Shown here piece after piece: positions 1 through 7,980 of a stretch of DNA of 64,000 nucleotides (the first letter of the stretch is position 1; each line of letters opens with the position of its first letter). The translations under genes and the position numbers were made by a program. The stretch is from the NCBI RefSeq assembly GCF_900129245.1, contig NZ_FQUT01000001.1:434001-498000 (forward strand), given 5' to 3'. The DNA comes from Chryseobacterium arachidis (GTDB lineage: Bacteria; Bacteroidota; Bacteroidia; Flavobacteriales; Weeksellaceae). Below the pieces are notes generated by a model. That model did not search any database. It worked only from the letters and a program-made list of their open reading frames with translations, and was not told the DNA's origin.

Positions 1-737
1 TGAAAATGATTGTAATATAAGGTGATAAATGTTGAAATACTTGCAAAACCAATTCCGCCTAAAGCAAGACAAACTCCGAAAGGAGCGACTTTGCCTAAAA
101 CCTTCCAAAAAGACTGGGCTTCCTGCACATTCGTATTGGTTTTATTTTCTTTGGTTTTCGCAAAAAGAAATCCTAAGATTCCTAAAATAATCGAAAGGGC
201 CCCGATTCCATATAAACTGAATTCATGTTCGATGGTAACCCCCAACGAGGCTCCGATGGCTAAAGCTCCATAACAGGCAACTCCGTTATAAGAAATGATT
301 TTTGCCGTATGTTTTTCTCCAACTGCCATAATGGCCCAGTTGATCGGACTTGCACCAATCATTCCTTCCGCACAGCCTGTCAATAAACGGGTAATCACCA
401 AAAATGTAAGACTGAGAAATGGTGAAAGTTTAAAATAATAAGCAATAATTAAAAATATTCCTGTTAATGAAAAACTCGCCATACTGAATAGAACAGCAGG
501 CTTTGGACCTTTTCCATCAATAATTTTCCCTGAATAGGCTCTCAGAAAAAAAGTGGAAACATATTGTAAGCTGATGACCAATCCGGCAACGACTAAACTA
601 AACCCTAAACTTTTATTAATAAAAATCGGAAGAACAGACAGAGACAATCCTATGATAAAATATCCTACAAACGTAAAGCATACATAAGAAATCAAGGATA
701 AGTTAACATTCTCCGACCGATTTACTAAACTATCCAT
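1..737 (-). CDS. MFS transporter, partial (C-terminus outside window)
   Basis: An open frame on the minus strand runs from an ATG at 737 to the window edge without a stop, giving about 245 visible residues that start MDSLVNRSENVNLSLISYV. The translation is almost entirely hydrophobic helices joined by short charged loops. After the second helix comes the loop segment FLRAYSGKIIDGKGPKP, which fits the loop 2-3 signature of the major facilitator superfamily. The stretch GEKHTAKIISYNGVACYGALAIG resembles the YhhS/YfcJ (arabinose-efflux-like) branch, but the substrate cannot be read from sequence. It would sit in the inner membrane as a proton-coupled carrier. It is divergent from the CPBP gene at 895. 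Only the N-terminal half is present, so family placement is moderate. Confidence 0.8.
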   Translation of the reverse strand, partial: MDSLVNRSENVNLSLISYVCFTFVGYFIIGLSLSVLPIFINKSLGFSLVVAGLVISLQYVSTFFLRAYSGKIIDGKGPKPAVLFSMASFSLTGIFLIIAYYFKLSPFLSLTFLVITRLLTGCAEGMIGASPINWAIMAVGEKHTAKIISYNGVACYGALAIGASLGVTIEHEFSLYGIGALSIILGILGFLFAKTKENKTNTNVQEAQSFWKVLGKVAPFGVCLALGGIGFASISTFITLYYNHF

Positions 738-860
738 GTGAAAAAATTAAAGTGCAAATGTACTTCATAAAATTAGCTTAATCGAATAATCTACCCCCCA
801 TAAAAAGGTAATATTTATCATTCAAAATTCCAATAATGACTTACTTTCTCTAAAATCAAT

Positions 861-868
861 TATCTTTG
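861..868 (+). promoter_or_regulatory. Bacteroidota -7 promoter element
   Basis: TATCTTTG fits the flavobacterial -7 consensus TAnnTTTG and lies 26 bases before the ATG of the CPBP protease gene. No clear -33 TTG was found at the usual spacing, so only the -7 half is supported. Confidence 0.5.
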
Positions 869-894
869 TTTTCATAAATTACAGAAAATAAAAC

Positions 895-1725
895 ATGGAA
901 AACAGCAGGTACCCACAATTTAAATTTACATGGATCGGAGGTGTCATTTTGGTAGCGGGATTATTTGCGGGAATGATGTCTATTTCCTTTTTTATGACAT
1001 TTTCTAAAATTTTTTTTGGGATTAATGTTGCCTTGAAAGATTGGTTCATCATGTTTTCCAATGCCGTAGTATTTTTGGCAGCCATTGCCTGTTTTGATTT
1101 TTTTGTGGTACGGAGGACAACAGGAAAAAAATTAAATTTCAACTTTTCCCCCACCAATTTTTACACTTATCTGTTAATTTTTCCTTTGATGCTCGGCATG
1201 ATGTTTATTGCCGAATTTTTCACTTCACAAATTCCCACGACGGGACCAGTTTTTGGTGATTTATACGAATATTTTGGTAATCTGATGGCACAGTTAACGG
1301 ATGATCCTGTTGTCATGATCATCACTGCGGTCATTATGGCTCCGATTTTTGAAGAAATTATCTTCCGTGGAATCATCCAGAAAGGATTGATAAATAACGG
1401 AGTGGAGCCTTGGAAAGCGATTGTTTTTGCTTCTGTGGTTTTTGGACTGGTGCACGGAAACCCCTGGCAGTTTGTGGGAGCGGTTTTATTAGGCTGTGTT
1501 TTAGGCTTAGTGTATTACAAAACAAAATCTCTACTGTTACCGATGTTGCTACATGCATTTAATAATTTGTGCTCCACCTTATTGGTTATTTATACCCAAA
1601 AAGAGAGTTTTGCCGAAGCTTTTCAACTTTCAGAGTGGATTATTTTGGCTATTGGTATTGTACTTTTTTCTTTATTCTATTATTTATTTGTTAAGAAAAA
1701 TAAAATGCATTACGCTGAAATTTGA
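895..1725 (+). CDS. CPBP family intramembrane glutamic endopeptidase
   Basis: This 276-residue protein has about eight hydrophobic segments and the CPBP (CAAX protease and bacteriocin-processing) motifs in order. These are EEIIFRG at residues 153-159 (paired glutamates and arginine), FGLVHG ending in His187, and HAFNN at 220-224. Members cut substrates within the membrane; in bacteria they serve bacteriocin immunity, protein maturation or unknown roles, and the substrate here is unknown. The ATG at 895 lies just behind a TATCTTTG promoter element. The stop is three bases before a possible ATG of the next small membrane protein, so the two are probably co-transcribed. Family assignment is firm; biological role is not. 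Confidence 0.88.
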   Translation: MENSRYPQFKFTWIGGVILVAGLFAGMMSISFFMTFSKIFFGINVALKDWFIMFSNAVVFLAAIACFDFFVVRRTTGKKLNFNFSPTNFYTYLLIFPLMLGMMFIAEFFTSQIPTTGPVFGDLYEYFGNLMAQLTDDPVVMIITAVIMAPIFEEIIFRGIIQKGLINNGVEPWKAIVFASVVFGLVHGNPWQFVGAVLLGCVLGLVYYKTKSLLLPMLLHAFNNLCSTLLVIYTQKESFAEAFQLSEWIILAIGIVLFSLFYYLFVKKNKMHYAEI

Positions 1726-1778
1726 GTGATGAGAAATAAGTTAAAAATAGTTTCAGAGGAGTATTTTTATTTTTATCG

Positions 1779-2246
1779 TTGCTGTTTTTCGGGCTCATAT
1801 TTACATCTTTGCGATTTAATATTATCGAACGGAAGATTCCCGGAGAATCCAAAATTAATTTAGATGGAGGTTCTTATACTTTGTATTTTATTGATGACCA
1901 ATACAAAAATACAGACTCCGATTCTATGAATTATTATTTTGAATTAAAAGACTCAGATAATAAAATTGTGAGAAGATTTCCTGATACATTAAACCGAAGG
2001 TTAATTTTCACAACAGAGTATTTTGAAATAAACGGTAAAAAATATTCACAATACGCCGACTTTAATTTGGATAAGTCAGATCAATATACTTTGAAGGCTT
2101 ATTCAAAAAACAATCAAGTAGAAGAAATAGCCATACGTAAAGATGAGCACGTAAGTTCGGGAATGTTCACGTTTTTATTGATATCGATAGCTTGTATTTT
2201 ACTTTCAATAATTACTTTTGCACTAAGTTTTTTATTAAATAAATGA
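1779..2246 (+). CDS. Small two-TM membrane protein, probably N-terminally frameshifted
   Basis: I do not recognise this protein. The intact frame gives 155 residues from a TTG at 1779: a hydrophobic N-terminal segment, an extracytoplasmic domain of about 100 residues with beta-like patterning, and a C-terminal TM helix from about residue 129. The frame is open further upstream to 1740 and would read FRGVFLFLSLLFFGL. An ATG at 1729 in another frame gives MRNKLKIV and runs into that segment if one T is added at 1751-1753. The likely original gene therefore starts at 1729 and has lost one base, or the base is missing from this assembly. Its stop overlaps the rdgB ATG as ATGA, so it is translationally coupled to rdgB. 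Confidence 0.6.
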   Translation: MLFFGLIFTSLRFNIIERKIPGESKINLDGGSYTLYFIDDQYKNTDSDSMNYYFELKDSDNKIVRRFPDTLNRRLIFTTEYFEINGKKYSQYADFNLDKSDQYTLKAYSKNNQVEEIAIRKDEHVSSGMFTFLLISIACILLSIITFALSFLLNK

Positions 2247-2830
2247 ATAAGGATATGGAATTACTGGTGGCAACCCACAACGTACATAAAAAAGAAGAAA
2301 TTCAGCAGATTTTAGGAAGCGAGTTTGTCGTAAAAAGTCTTACTGATTATGATATTCATGAAGAAATTGTGGAAGATGGCGATTCCTTCAATGCCAATGC
2401 TTTAATTAAAGCTAAATATTGCTTTGAAAAAACAGGAATTCCAAGTTTGGGAGACGACAGCGGTTTGGTGGTAGAATCTTTAGACGGAAGGCCGGGAATT
2501 TTTTCCGCACGTTATGCAGGCGACCACGATTTTGCTAAAAATATTGAAAAGGTATTAAGTGAAATGGAAGGCATTGAAAACAGAAAAGCCTATTTCATTA
2601 CAGTTTTATGTTATTATGATGAAAACGGCGGTAAGTATTTCGAAGGAAGGGTTCACGGAAATTTATTAACTGAAAATAAAGGTTTCAAAGGATTTGGCTA
2701 CGACCCGATTTTTGTCCCGGAAGGCTACGATATCACTTTTGCACAAATGGAGCCGGAAGATAAAAACAAAATCAGCCACAGAAAACAGGCTCTGGATTTA
2801 TTTATTGATTTCTTAAAAGTTAAAGAATAA
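2243..2830 (+). CDS. rdgB: XTP/dITP diphosphatase (RdgB/HAM1 family)
   Basis: The protein hydrolyses non-canonical purine nucleoside triphosphates (dITP, XTP) to monophosphates, keeping them out of DNA and RNA. The 195-residue length is normal for the family. Signatures are the N-terminal LLVATHN, then SLGDDSGLVV with the catalytic aspartates, GRPGIFSARYAG, FGYDPIF and the late SHRKQAL. The ATG at 2243 overlaps the preceding stop by four bases. A second in-frame ATG at 2255 (MELLVATHN) matches the usual N-terminus better and could be the true start. It is followed by an inverted repeat and then the RNase Z gene. Confidence 0.95.
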   Translation: MNKDMELLVATHNVHKKEEIQQILGSEFVVKSLTDYDIHEEIVEDGDSFNANALIKAKYCFEKTGIPSLGDDSGLVVESLDGRPGIFSARYAGDHDFAKNIEKVLSEMEGIENRKAYFITVLCYYDENGGKYFEGRVHGNLLTENKGFKGFGYDPIFVPEGYDITFAQMEPEDKNKISHRKQALDLFIDFLKVKE

Positions 2831-2835
2831 TTTTA

Positions 2836-2933
2836 AGGTTGAGGATAAGGTTTAGGCTAAGGCTGGAATTTAGATATTTGAAGTAACTTTTCTGTTTTAA
2901 TTTTAATCTTAGCCTAAACCTTTATCTTAACCT
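2836..2933. repeat. Imperfect inverted repeat of the AACCTTAA family
   Basis: Two 26-base arms, 2836-2861 (beginning AGGTTGAGGATAAGG) and 2908-2933 (ending TTTATCTTAACCT), are near-perfect reverse complements around a 46-base AT-rich centre. The hairpin fills the gap between rdgB and the RNase Z gene. Its wording recurs in the gaps at 24939-24997 and 55216-55233, so it is a dispersed repeat as well as a possible transcript-end structure. Confidence 0.7.
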
Positions 2934-2940
2934 AAATCCG

Positions 2941-2948
2941 TACATTTG
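2941..2948 (+). promoter_or_regulatory. Putative -7 element before RNase Z gene
   Basis: TACATTTG matches TAnnTTTG and lies 22 bases before the TTG start at 2970. No -33 element was identified in the repeat arm just upstream, so support is limited. Confidence 0.4.
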
Positions 2949-2969
2949 TCTTCATAATAAACTATTGAT

Positions 2970-3884
2970 TTGAGTACTTATTTAACAATATTAGGCTTTA
3001 ATTCAGCGATTCCAACAATTAATTCTTCTCCCACGGCACAGTTTCTGGAAATGGAAGAGCGGTCTTTTCTGATCGATTGTGGGGAAGGAACTCAGGTTCA
3101 GTTGAGGAAAGCAAAAGCGAAATTTTCAAAGATCAATCATATATTTATTTCTCATCTTCATGGGGATCATTGTTTCGGCTTGCCGGGGCTCATTGCGTCT
3201 TTCAGATTGTTGGGCAGAGAAACTCCGCTACACGTATATGGCCCGAAAGGGATCAAAAATATGCTGGAAACTATTTTTACGATTACGGAAACGCATCGTG
3301 GTTTTGAAGTTGTGTACCATGAACTGGATAAAGATTATTCGGAGAAAATCTATGAAGACAACAGGGTAGAAGTGTATACCATTCCCTTGGATCACAGAAT
3401 ATATTGCAATGGATATTTGTTTAAGGAAAAACCGAAAGACAGGCATCTTAATATGAAAGAAATTGCAAAATACAGTGAAATAGAAAGTTGTGATTATCAT
3501 AATATTAAAGCGGGAAAAGATTTTGTATTGAGTGATGGATATATTCTTAAAAATGAAGTCCTTACTTTGGAGCCTGCTCCGTCGGTTTCTTACGCATTCT
3601 GCAGCGATACGAGATATCTGGAAAGTGTAATTCCTATTATTAAAAATGTTACGGTTCTGTACCACGAATCAACTTTTTTGCATGATTTGAAAGAAATGGC
3701 AGATTATACCGGTCATTCTACAGCTTTGGAAGCGGCTACCATTGCCCAGAAAGCACATGTTGGAAAGCTTATCTTAGGTCATTTTTCGAACAGATATGGG
3801 GATCTTACCGTTTTTACCGATGAAGCAAGGAATATTTTCCCAAATACATTTTTACCTAAAGCGTTGGAGGCTGTGAAAATTTGA
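2970..3884 (+). CDS. rnz: Ribonuclease Z (tRNA 3' endonuclease)
   Basis: This 304-residue metallo-beta-lactamase-fold enzyme removes the 3' trailer from tRNA precursors in the cytoplasm. The zinc motif HLHGDH is at residues 62-67 within FISHLHGDHCFGLPG, and later ligands are visible in FCSDTRY and in GHFSNRYGD near the C-terminus. The segment between GLPG and the second ligand contains the exosite region expected of the short (RNase Z-S) form, and the length fits that form. The start is a TTG at 2970, with no nearby in-frame ATG before the conserved N-terminus. The stop overlaps a possible TTG start of the following gene. Confidence 0.94.
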   Translation: MSTYLTILGFNSAIPTINSSPTAQFLEMEERSFLIDCGEGTQVQLRKAKAKFSKINHIFISHLHGDHCFGLPGLIASFRLLGRETPLHVYGPKGIKNMLETIFTITETHRGFEVVYHELDKDYSEKIYEDNRVEVYTIPLDHRIYCNGYLFKEKPKDRHLNMKEIAKYSEIESCDYHNIKAGKDFVLSDGYILKNEVLTLEPAPSVSYAFCSDTRYLESVIPIIKNVTVLYHESTFLHDLKEMADYTGHSTALEAATIAQKAHVGKLILGHFSNRYGDLTVFTDEARNIFPNTFLPKALEAVKI

Positions 3885-3892
3885 AAAATATG

Positions 3893-4660
3893 ATGAAGTT
3901 TGAAGAGTTGAAAATCTTCTTAGATGAAAAGGCAGATCAGTATAATCATCCTGATTTTGTTGAGAATGATCCGATCCAGATTCCGCACCGTTTTTCTTTA
4001 AAACAGGATATTGAAATTGCCGGTTTTCTGGCGGCAACAATTTCTTGGGGAAATCGGAAGGCGATCATAAAATCTGCGGAAAAAATGCTCGATATCATGG
4101 GAAACTCACCGTATGATTTTGTGCTGAATTATTCTGAAAAAGATTTAAAAGAAATTCAGGATAAAAGCATTCACAGGACGTTTAACGGAGAAGATTTTAC
4201 CTATTTTATTAAACAGTTTAATAAAATTTATACAGAAAATGAAAGTCTGGAAAATTTATTTAAAGTAAATGATTCAGAAATTAATTTTTCTCATGCGATT
4301 GAAAGATTCAGAAGTAATTTTTTAGGAACTGAAAAGCACAGGACGCACAAACACGTAAGTTCACCTTATAAAAATTCTTCCACGAAAAGAATCATCATGT
4401 TTCTTCGCTGGATGGTTCGTAAGGACAAACGTGGCGTGGATTTTGGTATTTGGGAAAATATAGATCAGAAGCATCTTTCTATTCCGTTGGATGTGCACAC
4501 GGGAAATATTTCGAGAAAATTAGGATTGATTTCAAGAACTCAGAATGACTGGAAAACGGTGGAAGAGCTGGATCTTATCATTAGAAAATTTGATGAAAAA
4601 GATCCTGCAAAGTATGATTTCGCATTATTCGGATTAGGTGTAACAAAAGAATTAATATGA
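3893..4660 (+). CDS. TIGR02757 family (DUF2400) protein
   Basis: The protein (255 residues from the ATG at 3893) matches the TIGR02757/DUF2400 family as I recall it, with the N-terminal MKFEELKIFLDEKADQYN, the block ATISWGNRKAI, and the C-terminal FALFGLGVT. The family is widespread in Bacteroidota and has no established function; its helical layout has been compared with DNA-glycosylase-like folds, which I cannot verify here. The open frame extends to a TTG at 3881 overlapping the RNase Z stop, and ATGs lie at 3890 and 3893. I chose 3893 because conserved sequence begins there. The stop overlaps the next ATG by four bases, indicating translational coupling. Confidence 0.85.
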   Translation: MKFEELKIFLDEKADQYNHPDFVENDPIQIPHRFSLKQDIEIAGFLAATISWGNRKAIIKSAEKMLDIMGNSPYDFVLNYSEKDLKEIQDKSIHRTFNGEDFTYFIKQFNKIYTENESLENLFKVNDSEINFSHAIERFRSNFLGTEKHRTHKHVSSPYKNSSTKRIIMFLRWMVRKDKRGVDFGIWENIDQKHLSIPLDVHTGNISRKLGLISRTQNDWKTVEELDLIIRKFDEKDPAKYDFALFGLGVTKELI

Positions 4661-5205
4661 AAAAAAACGAAACGAAAGAAAAATATATCGAAAAATCTGA
4701 AGTTTTAGAAAAAATAGCCAACGGAATTACCAGTTGGATAGGTTCTATTCCGTCATTAGTTACCCATACTTTATTTTTTCTGGTATCGTTTTTATTGCCT
4801 TTACTAAAGGTTGTAGAGTTTGATAAAATGTTATTGATCCTGACAACGGTTTTGTCTTTGGAAGCCATCTATCTTTCCATTTTAATTCAGATGTCGGTCA
4901 ATAAAAGCCACGAAAAGATTGAGGATATTCAGGAAGATATTGAAGATATTCAGGAGGATATTGAAGAAATCAGCGAAGATATCGAAGAAATCAGCGAGGA
5001 TATTGAGGAGATTAATGAAGATATTGAGGATATTCAGGAAGATATTGAGGAAATTAATGAAGATGATGACGAAGAAGATCATAATGAACGGGCGAAAAAG
5101 ACGATTCTAAAAAGCAATGTGAATTCTAATAAAAATGAAATTAAAGCTTTAAAAGATAAAATTCTTGAACTTCAGAACAAAATTGACGAATTGAAAAAAG
5201 ATTAA
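4657..5205 (+). CDS. DUF1003-like two-TM membrane protein with long acidic heptad coiled coil
   Basis: This 182-residue protein has two membrane helices at about residues 30-50 and 55-75, the second being LLILTTVLSLEAIYLSILI, which resembles the DUF1003 family. From about residue 86 to 136 it changes to a strict seven-residue repeat of the form EDIQEDI, EEISEDI or EEINEDI. A very acidic DDDEED patch and a second mixed-charge coiled coil ending in DELKKD follow. The DNA under the acidic coil is a 21-bp tandem repeat. It overlaps the upstream gene by ATGA, so it belongs to that operon. A long rigid cytoplasmic rod or oligomerisation stalk is the simplest reading. Function is unknown. Confidence 0.75.
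   Translation: MKKNETKEKYIEKSEVLEKIANGITSWIGSIPSLVTHTLFFLVSFLLPLLKVVEFDKMLLILTTVLSLEAIYLSILIQMSVNKSHEKIEDIQEDIEDIQEDIEEISEDIEEISEDIEEINEDIEDIQEDIEEINEDDDEEDHNERAKKTILKSNVNSNKNEIKALKDKILELQNKIDELKKD
4918..5067 (+). repeat. In-gene 21-bp tandem repeat (about 7 units)
   Basis: The motif GAGGATATTCAGGAAGATATT recurs every 21 bases with synonymous and a few coding changes (CAG, AGC or AAT at the fifth codon). Each unit encodes one heptad of the coiled coil in the DUF1003-like protein. Repeat number could change by slippage without breaking the frame. Confidence 0.8.
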
Positions 5206-5378
5206 TCATATTACTATTTAAAAAATAGATTTCACTTCAAATTATATGATTATCTAAAAAGATATCAGCTTTCTACCTTTATTTAGATATATTATCTTTT
5301 ATTTTACGATTATCAGAATAAATTATATTTACAGCAAAATAAGCCCTGTTTTTGTTCAATTTTTAAATGAAAAATTAT

Positions 5379-5386
5379 TATTTTTG
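5379..5386 (+). promoter_or_regulatory. -7 promoter element of first choice-of-anchor-L gene
   Basis: TATTTTTG matches TAnnTTTG and lies 16 bases before the ATG at 5403. A TTTG at 5351-5354 is a possible -33 element, but its 24-base spacing is slightly long. TTTGTTC (5351-5357) and GAACAAA (5386-5392) also form an inverted pair around the promoter. Confidence 0.5.
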
Positions 5387-5402
5387 AACAAACAACAACA
5401 AA

Positions 5403-7811
5403 ATGTTAAAATATAGATTAAAAAACTACATTATTCTATTAATGGCCTTTTTTATTTCAACGGGTACTTTTGCCCAGAAAAAAAGAAGTTTATTAGGCCA
5501 TAAAAAAACGAAAATAGAAGCCTCTACTTCAAAGGCTGGAAAGTTTATAGATGTGAATGTGCCTCCTTATGCACCATCTAGTTTTACTGCTGAACAACTT
5601 GTAAAAAATGTTTTGATAAGCGGAGGCTCTGCTTGTATTGCTTCCAATGTTACAAACGTAACGGTTTCGCCTAATCATTCGGAGACTAACAACGATAGAT
5701 TCTGGGGATATTTTAATAAAGCGACCACCAATTTTCCTTTTACGGATGGGGTAGTGCTTACAACAGGATACGCCAGAGAAGCCGGAAATACAACAAAAGA
5801 TACTGACCCTAATTTTTATCGCAGTTTAGGAGGTCAGATAGCTTATATGCAAAGTGATGCGGATTTGGTTACTGCATCCGGAGCAACACAGCAATTACAC
5901 GATGCAGTTGCGCTAGAGTTTGATTTCGTTCCAAATTCTAATCAGATCAAATTCAATTATATATTTGCTTCCGAAGAGTATTATAGCACGTTCCCATGTT
6001 CTTATTCAGATGCATTCGCTTTGTTAATTAAGCCTGCGGCTGGAGGACCATATGTGAATGTGGCCATCCTTCCGGGAGGTGCGGGACCTGTGAGGGTTAC
6101 GAATATCCGTACCAATCAAGGCTTTGATGGTAATCCTTTTCCAAGTAATTGCCAGGCAGTAAATGATTCATTTTTCGCAGGATACAACAATGGTCCTGAT
6201 AAGCCTGAAGTGACCAATTACAATGGTAGAACAATTCCTCTAACTGCAATTGCAGATGTAACTCCCGGAGTTACGTACCACTTTAAGATGGTATTGGCTG
6301 ATGCAGGAGATCAAAGTTATGACTCTGCTGTTTTTCTTCAGGGAGGTTCTTTCGATATCGGGATGACTATTGTTGATGGTAACGGAAACCCTTTAACTAC
6401 GGTTAATATGTGTGACAACACTCCTCAGCTTCTGAAAGCACAGGTGGCTACGGTACCGAATATGACGTTTCAGTGGTATAAAGATGGAGTTGCTATTCCG
6501 GGTGCTACAAGTGCGACTTATACAGCAACACAGCCCGGAGTATATGTTGTGAAAACTTTTGTGGGAGGAACTGAATGTCAGACGGCAACGGTAACAATAC
6601 TTGGAGGAACAACACCTCCTGCACAGGATGCTACTTTAAAGCTTTGTACTACGCCTTCTGTTACAACATTTAATCTGAATGATGCAACACCTTTAATTAC
6701 AACTTCAACAACAGCGATTGTACGATATTATATCAATCAGGCGGATGCCATTGCTCAAAATAATAATTATATTAATCCAACTCTTTTAGGAAGCTATAAC
6801 GGAACCGACGGACAGGTTCTGCATGTTGTGGTTTCCGATGGTGGTTTCTGTAGTAAAAGAGTGACTTTAACATTGAGAAAAGAAGCGACTCCGGTAGCAC
6901 AGCTTACTGCTACAAAAGTGAAAATTTGTGCCGGAGAATCTACTACGTTAACGGCTGCCAATGGTGTTACTTATCAATGGGTTGGTATGACAGGAACCGG
7001 TGCTACAATGACGGTGTCGCCAACTCAGACCACAACCTATTCTGTTTATGCAATCGGGGCACAGGGATGTAAGTCTCTGCAGCCTGCACAGATTGTAATC
7101 GAGGTGGTTCCGGCTATTACTTCCCAGTTGTCTGGAGGATTAATCTGTGATGGGGACACGATTACTTTAGATGCAGGATCAGGGCCGAATTATAATTATA
7201 CATGGAGTACGGGAGATAACAGCCAGACGATTACTGTAGGCACTCCGGGTACTTATTCTGTAACAATCAATAACGGAGTTTGTACAAAAGTTTATACTAC
7301 GCAGGTTATTAAGGCGGTTATTCCGGAAATCATCAACGTGAATTACAGTGAAAACGGAACTATGGTTCTTACGGCAAGTAACCCAAGCAACGGAGCTTTG
7401 GAATATTCTATTGATAACGGATTAACGTGGCAAAATTCCAATGTCTTTACCAATGTTCCTAGAAACATCGTAGTTTCAATAAGAGTAAGAGTGAAGAAAA
7501 CAAGCTGTGTAGGATTCCTGGAGTATTTCACTTTTGTAATGCAGAACGTTATTACTCCGAACGGGGATAATGTGAATGATATGATCGACTTTAGAGGAAT
7601 TATGAAGTATAAAGACTTTAAAGCTTCAATCTTCGACCGTTACGGGAAAGAAGTATACAAAGCAAGTTCTTTACAGCCATATTGGGACGGATACTTCCAG
7701 GGTAAACGTCTGAATACAGCATCATACTGGTATCAGGTAAGCTTTGAAGATCCGGCAAGCAAAAAACCGGCACTGAAAACCGGATGGATATTGCTTAAGA
7801 ATTTTGAATAA
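5403..7811 (+). CDS. Choice-of-anchor-L secreted protein with type B T9SS sorting domain (copy 1)
   Basis: This 802-residue secreted protein starts with a signal peptide (IILLMAFFISTGTFAQ). The choice-of-anchor-L domain spans about 60-320 and includes AEQLVKNVLISGGSACI, WGYFNKATTNFPFTDG and FIFAS-type core strands. Ig/PKD-like segments at about 325-640 carry the repeated form ICAGESTTLTAANGVTYQW. The type B sorting domain (gliding-motility-associated C-terminal type) covers about 716-802, beginning VITPNGDNVNDMIDF and ending GWILLKNFE. It should cross the outer membrane by the type IX system and remain at the surface. It is the first of three tandem paralogs, with its own promoter and terminator. 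Ligand and role are unknown; adhesion or matrix function is inference. Confidence 0.9.
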   Translation: MLKYRLKNYIILLMAFFISTGTFAQKKRSLLGHKKTKIEASTSKAGKFIDVNVPPYAPSSFTAEQLVKNVLISGGSACIASNVTNVTVSPNHSETNNDRFWGYFNKATTNFPFTDGVVLTTGYAREAGNTTKDTDPNFYRSLGGQIAYMQSDADLVTASGATQQLHDAVALEFDFVPNSNQIKFNYIFASEEYYSTFPCSYSDAFALLIKPAAGGPYVNVAILPGGAGPVRVTNIRTNQGFDGNPFPSNCQAVNDSFFAGYNNGPDKPEVTNYNGRTIPLTAIADVTPGVTYHFKMVLADAGDQSYDSAVFLQGGSFDIGMTIVDGNGNPLTTVNMCDNTPQLLKAQVATVPNMTFQWYKDGVAIPGATSATYTATQPGVYVVKTFVGGTECQTATVTILGGTTPPAQDATLKLCTTPSVTTFNLNDATPLITTSTTAIVRYYINQADAIAQNNNYINPTLLGSYNGTDGQVLHVVVSDGGFCSKRVTLTLRKEATPVAQLTATKVKICAGESTTLTAANGVTYQWVGMTGTGATMTVSPTQTTTYSVYAIGAQGCKSLQPAQIVIEVVPAITSQLSGGLICDGDTITLDAGSGPNYNYTWSTGDNSQTITVGTPGTYSVTINNGVCTKVYTTQVIKAVIPEIINVNYSENGTMVLTASNPSNGALEYSIDNGLTWQNSNVFTNVPRNIVVSIRVRVKKTSCVGFLEYFTFVMQNVITPNGDNVNDMIDFRGIMKYKDFKASIFDRYGKEVYKASSLQPYWDGYFQGKRLNTASYWYQVSFEDPASKKPALKTGWILLKNFE

Positions 7812-7828
7812 TTTTTCGAAATTATATT

Positions 7829-7859
7829 AAAAAGACCGACAATTTGTTGGTCTTTTTTT
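7829..7859 (+). terminator. Rho-independent terminator
   Basis: AAAAAGACC pairs with GGTCTTTTT around a short loop and ends in a T run, 17 bases after the stop of the first paralog. Confidence 0.8.
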
Positions 7860-7933
7860 CGTTTAGGAGAAGTCATATTTATCAGTTCCTGATAACGAAG
7901 ATTGCGGGAGTGATAATGTAATTTGTATTGGAT

Positions 7934-7964
7934 TGAAATTCAATTAAAAAAAATAGTATTTTTG
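7934..7964 (+). promoter_or_regulatory. Promoter of second choice-of-anchor-L gene
   Basis: TTG at 7934-7936 is followed after 20 bases by TATTTTTG at 7957-7964, fitting the flavobacterial TTG-N19-21-TAnnTTTG layout. The ATG at 7981 is 16 bases further on, the same distance as in copy 1. Confidence 0.65.
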
Positions 7965-7980
7965 TTTAAAATAATATAAA

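Noticed and set aside
4918-5067. Regular 21-bp repeats as a possible CRISPR array
   Set aside because: There are no spacers. The repeats are contiguous, in frame and encode coiled-coil heptads.
4882-5082. Open frame on the minus strand opposite the coiled coil
   Set aside because: It is a shadow of the tandem repeat and gives a monotonous Ile/Asn/Phe sequence with no start context.
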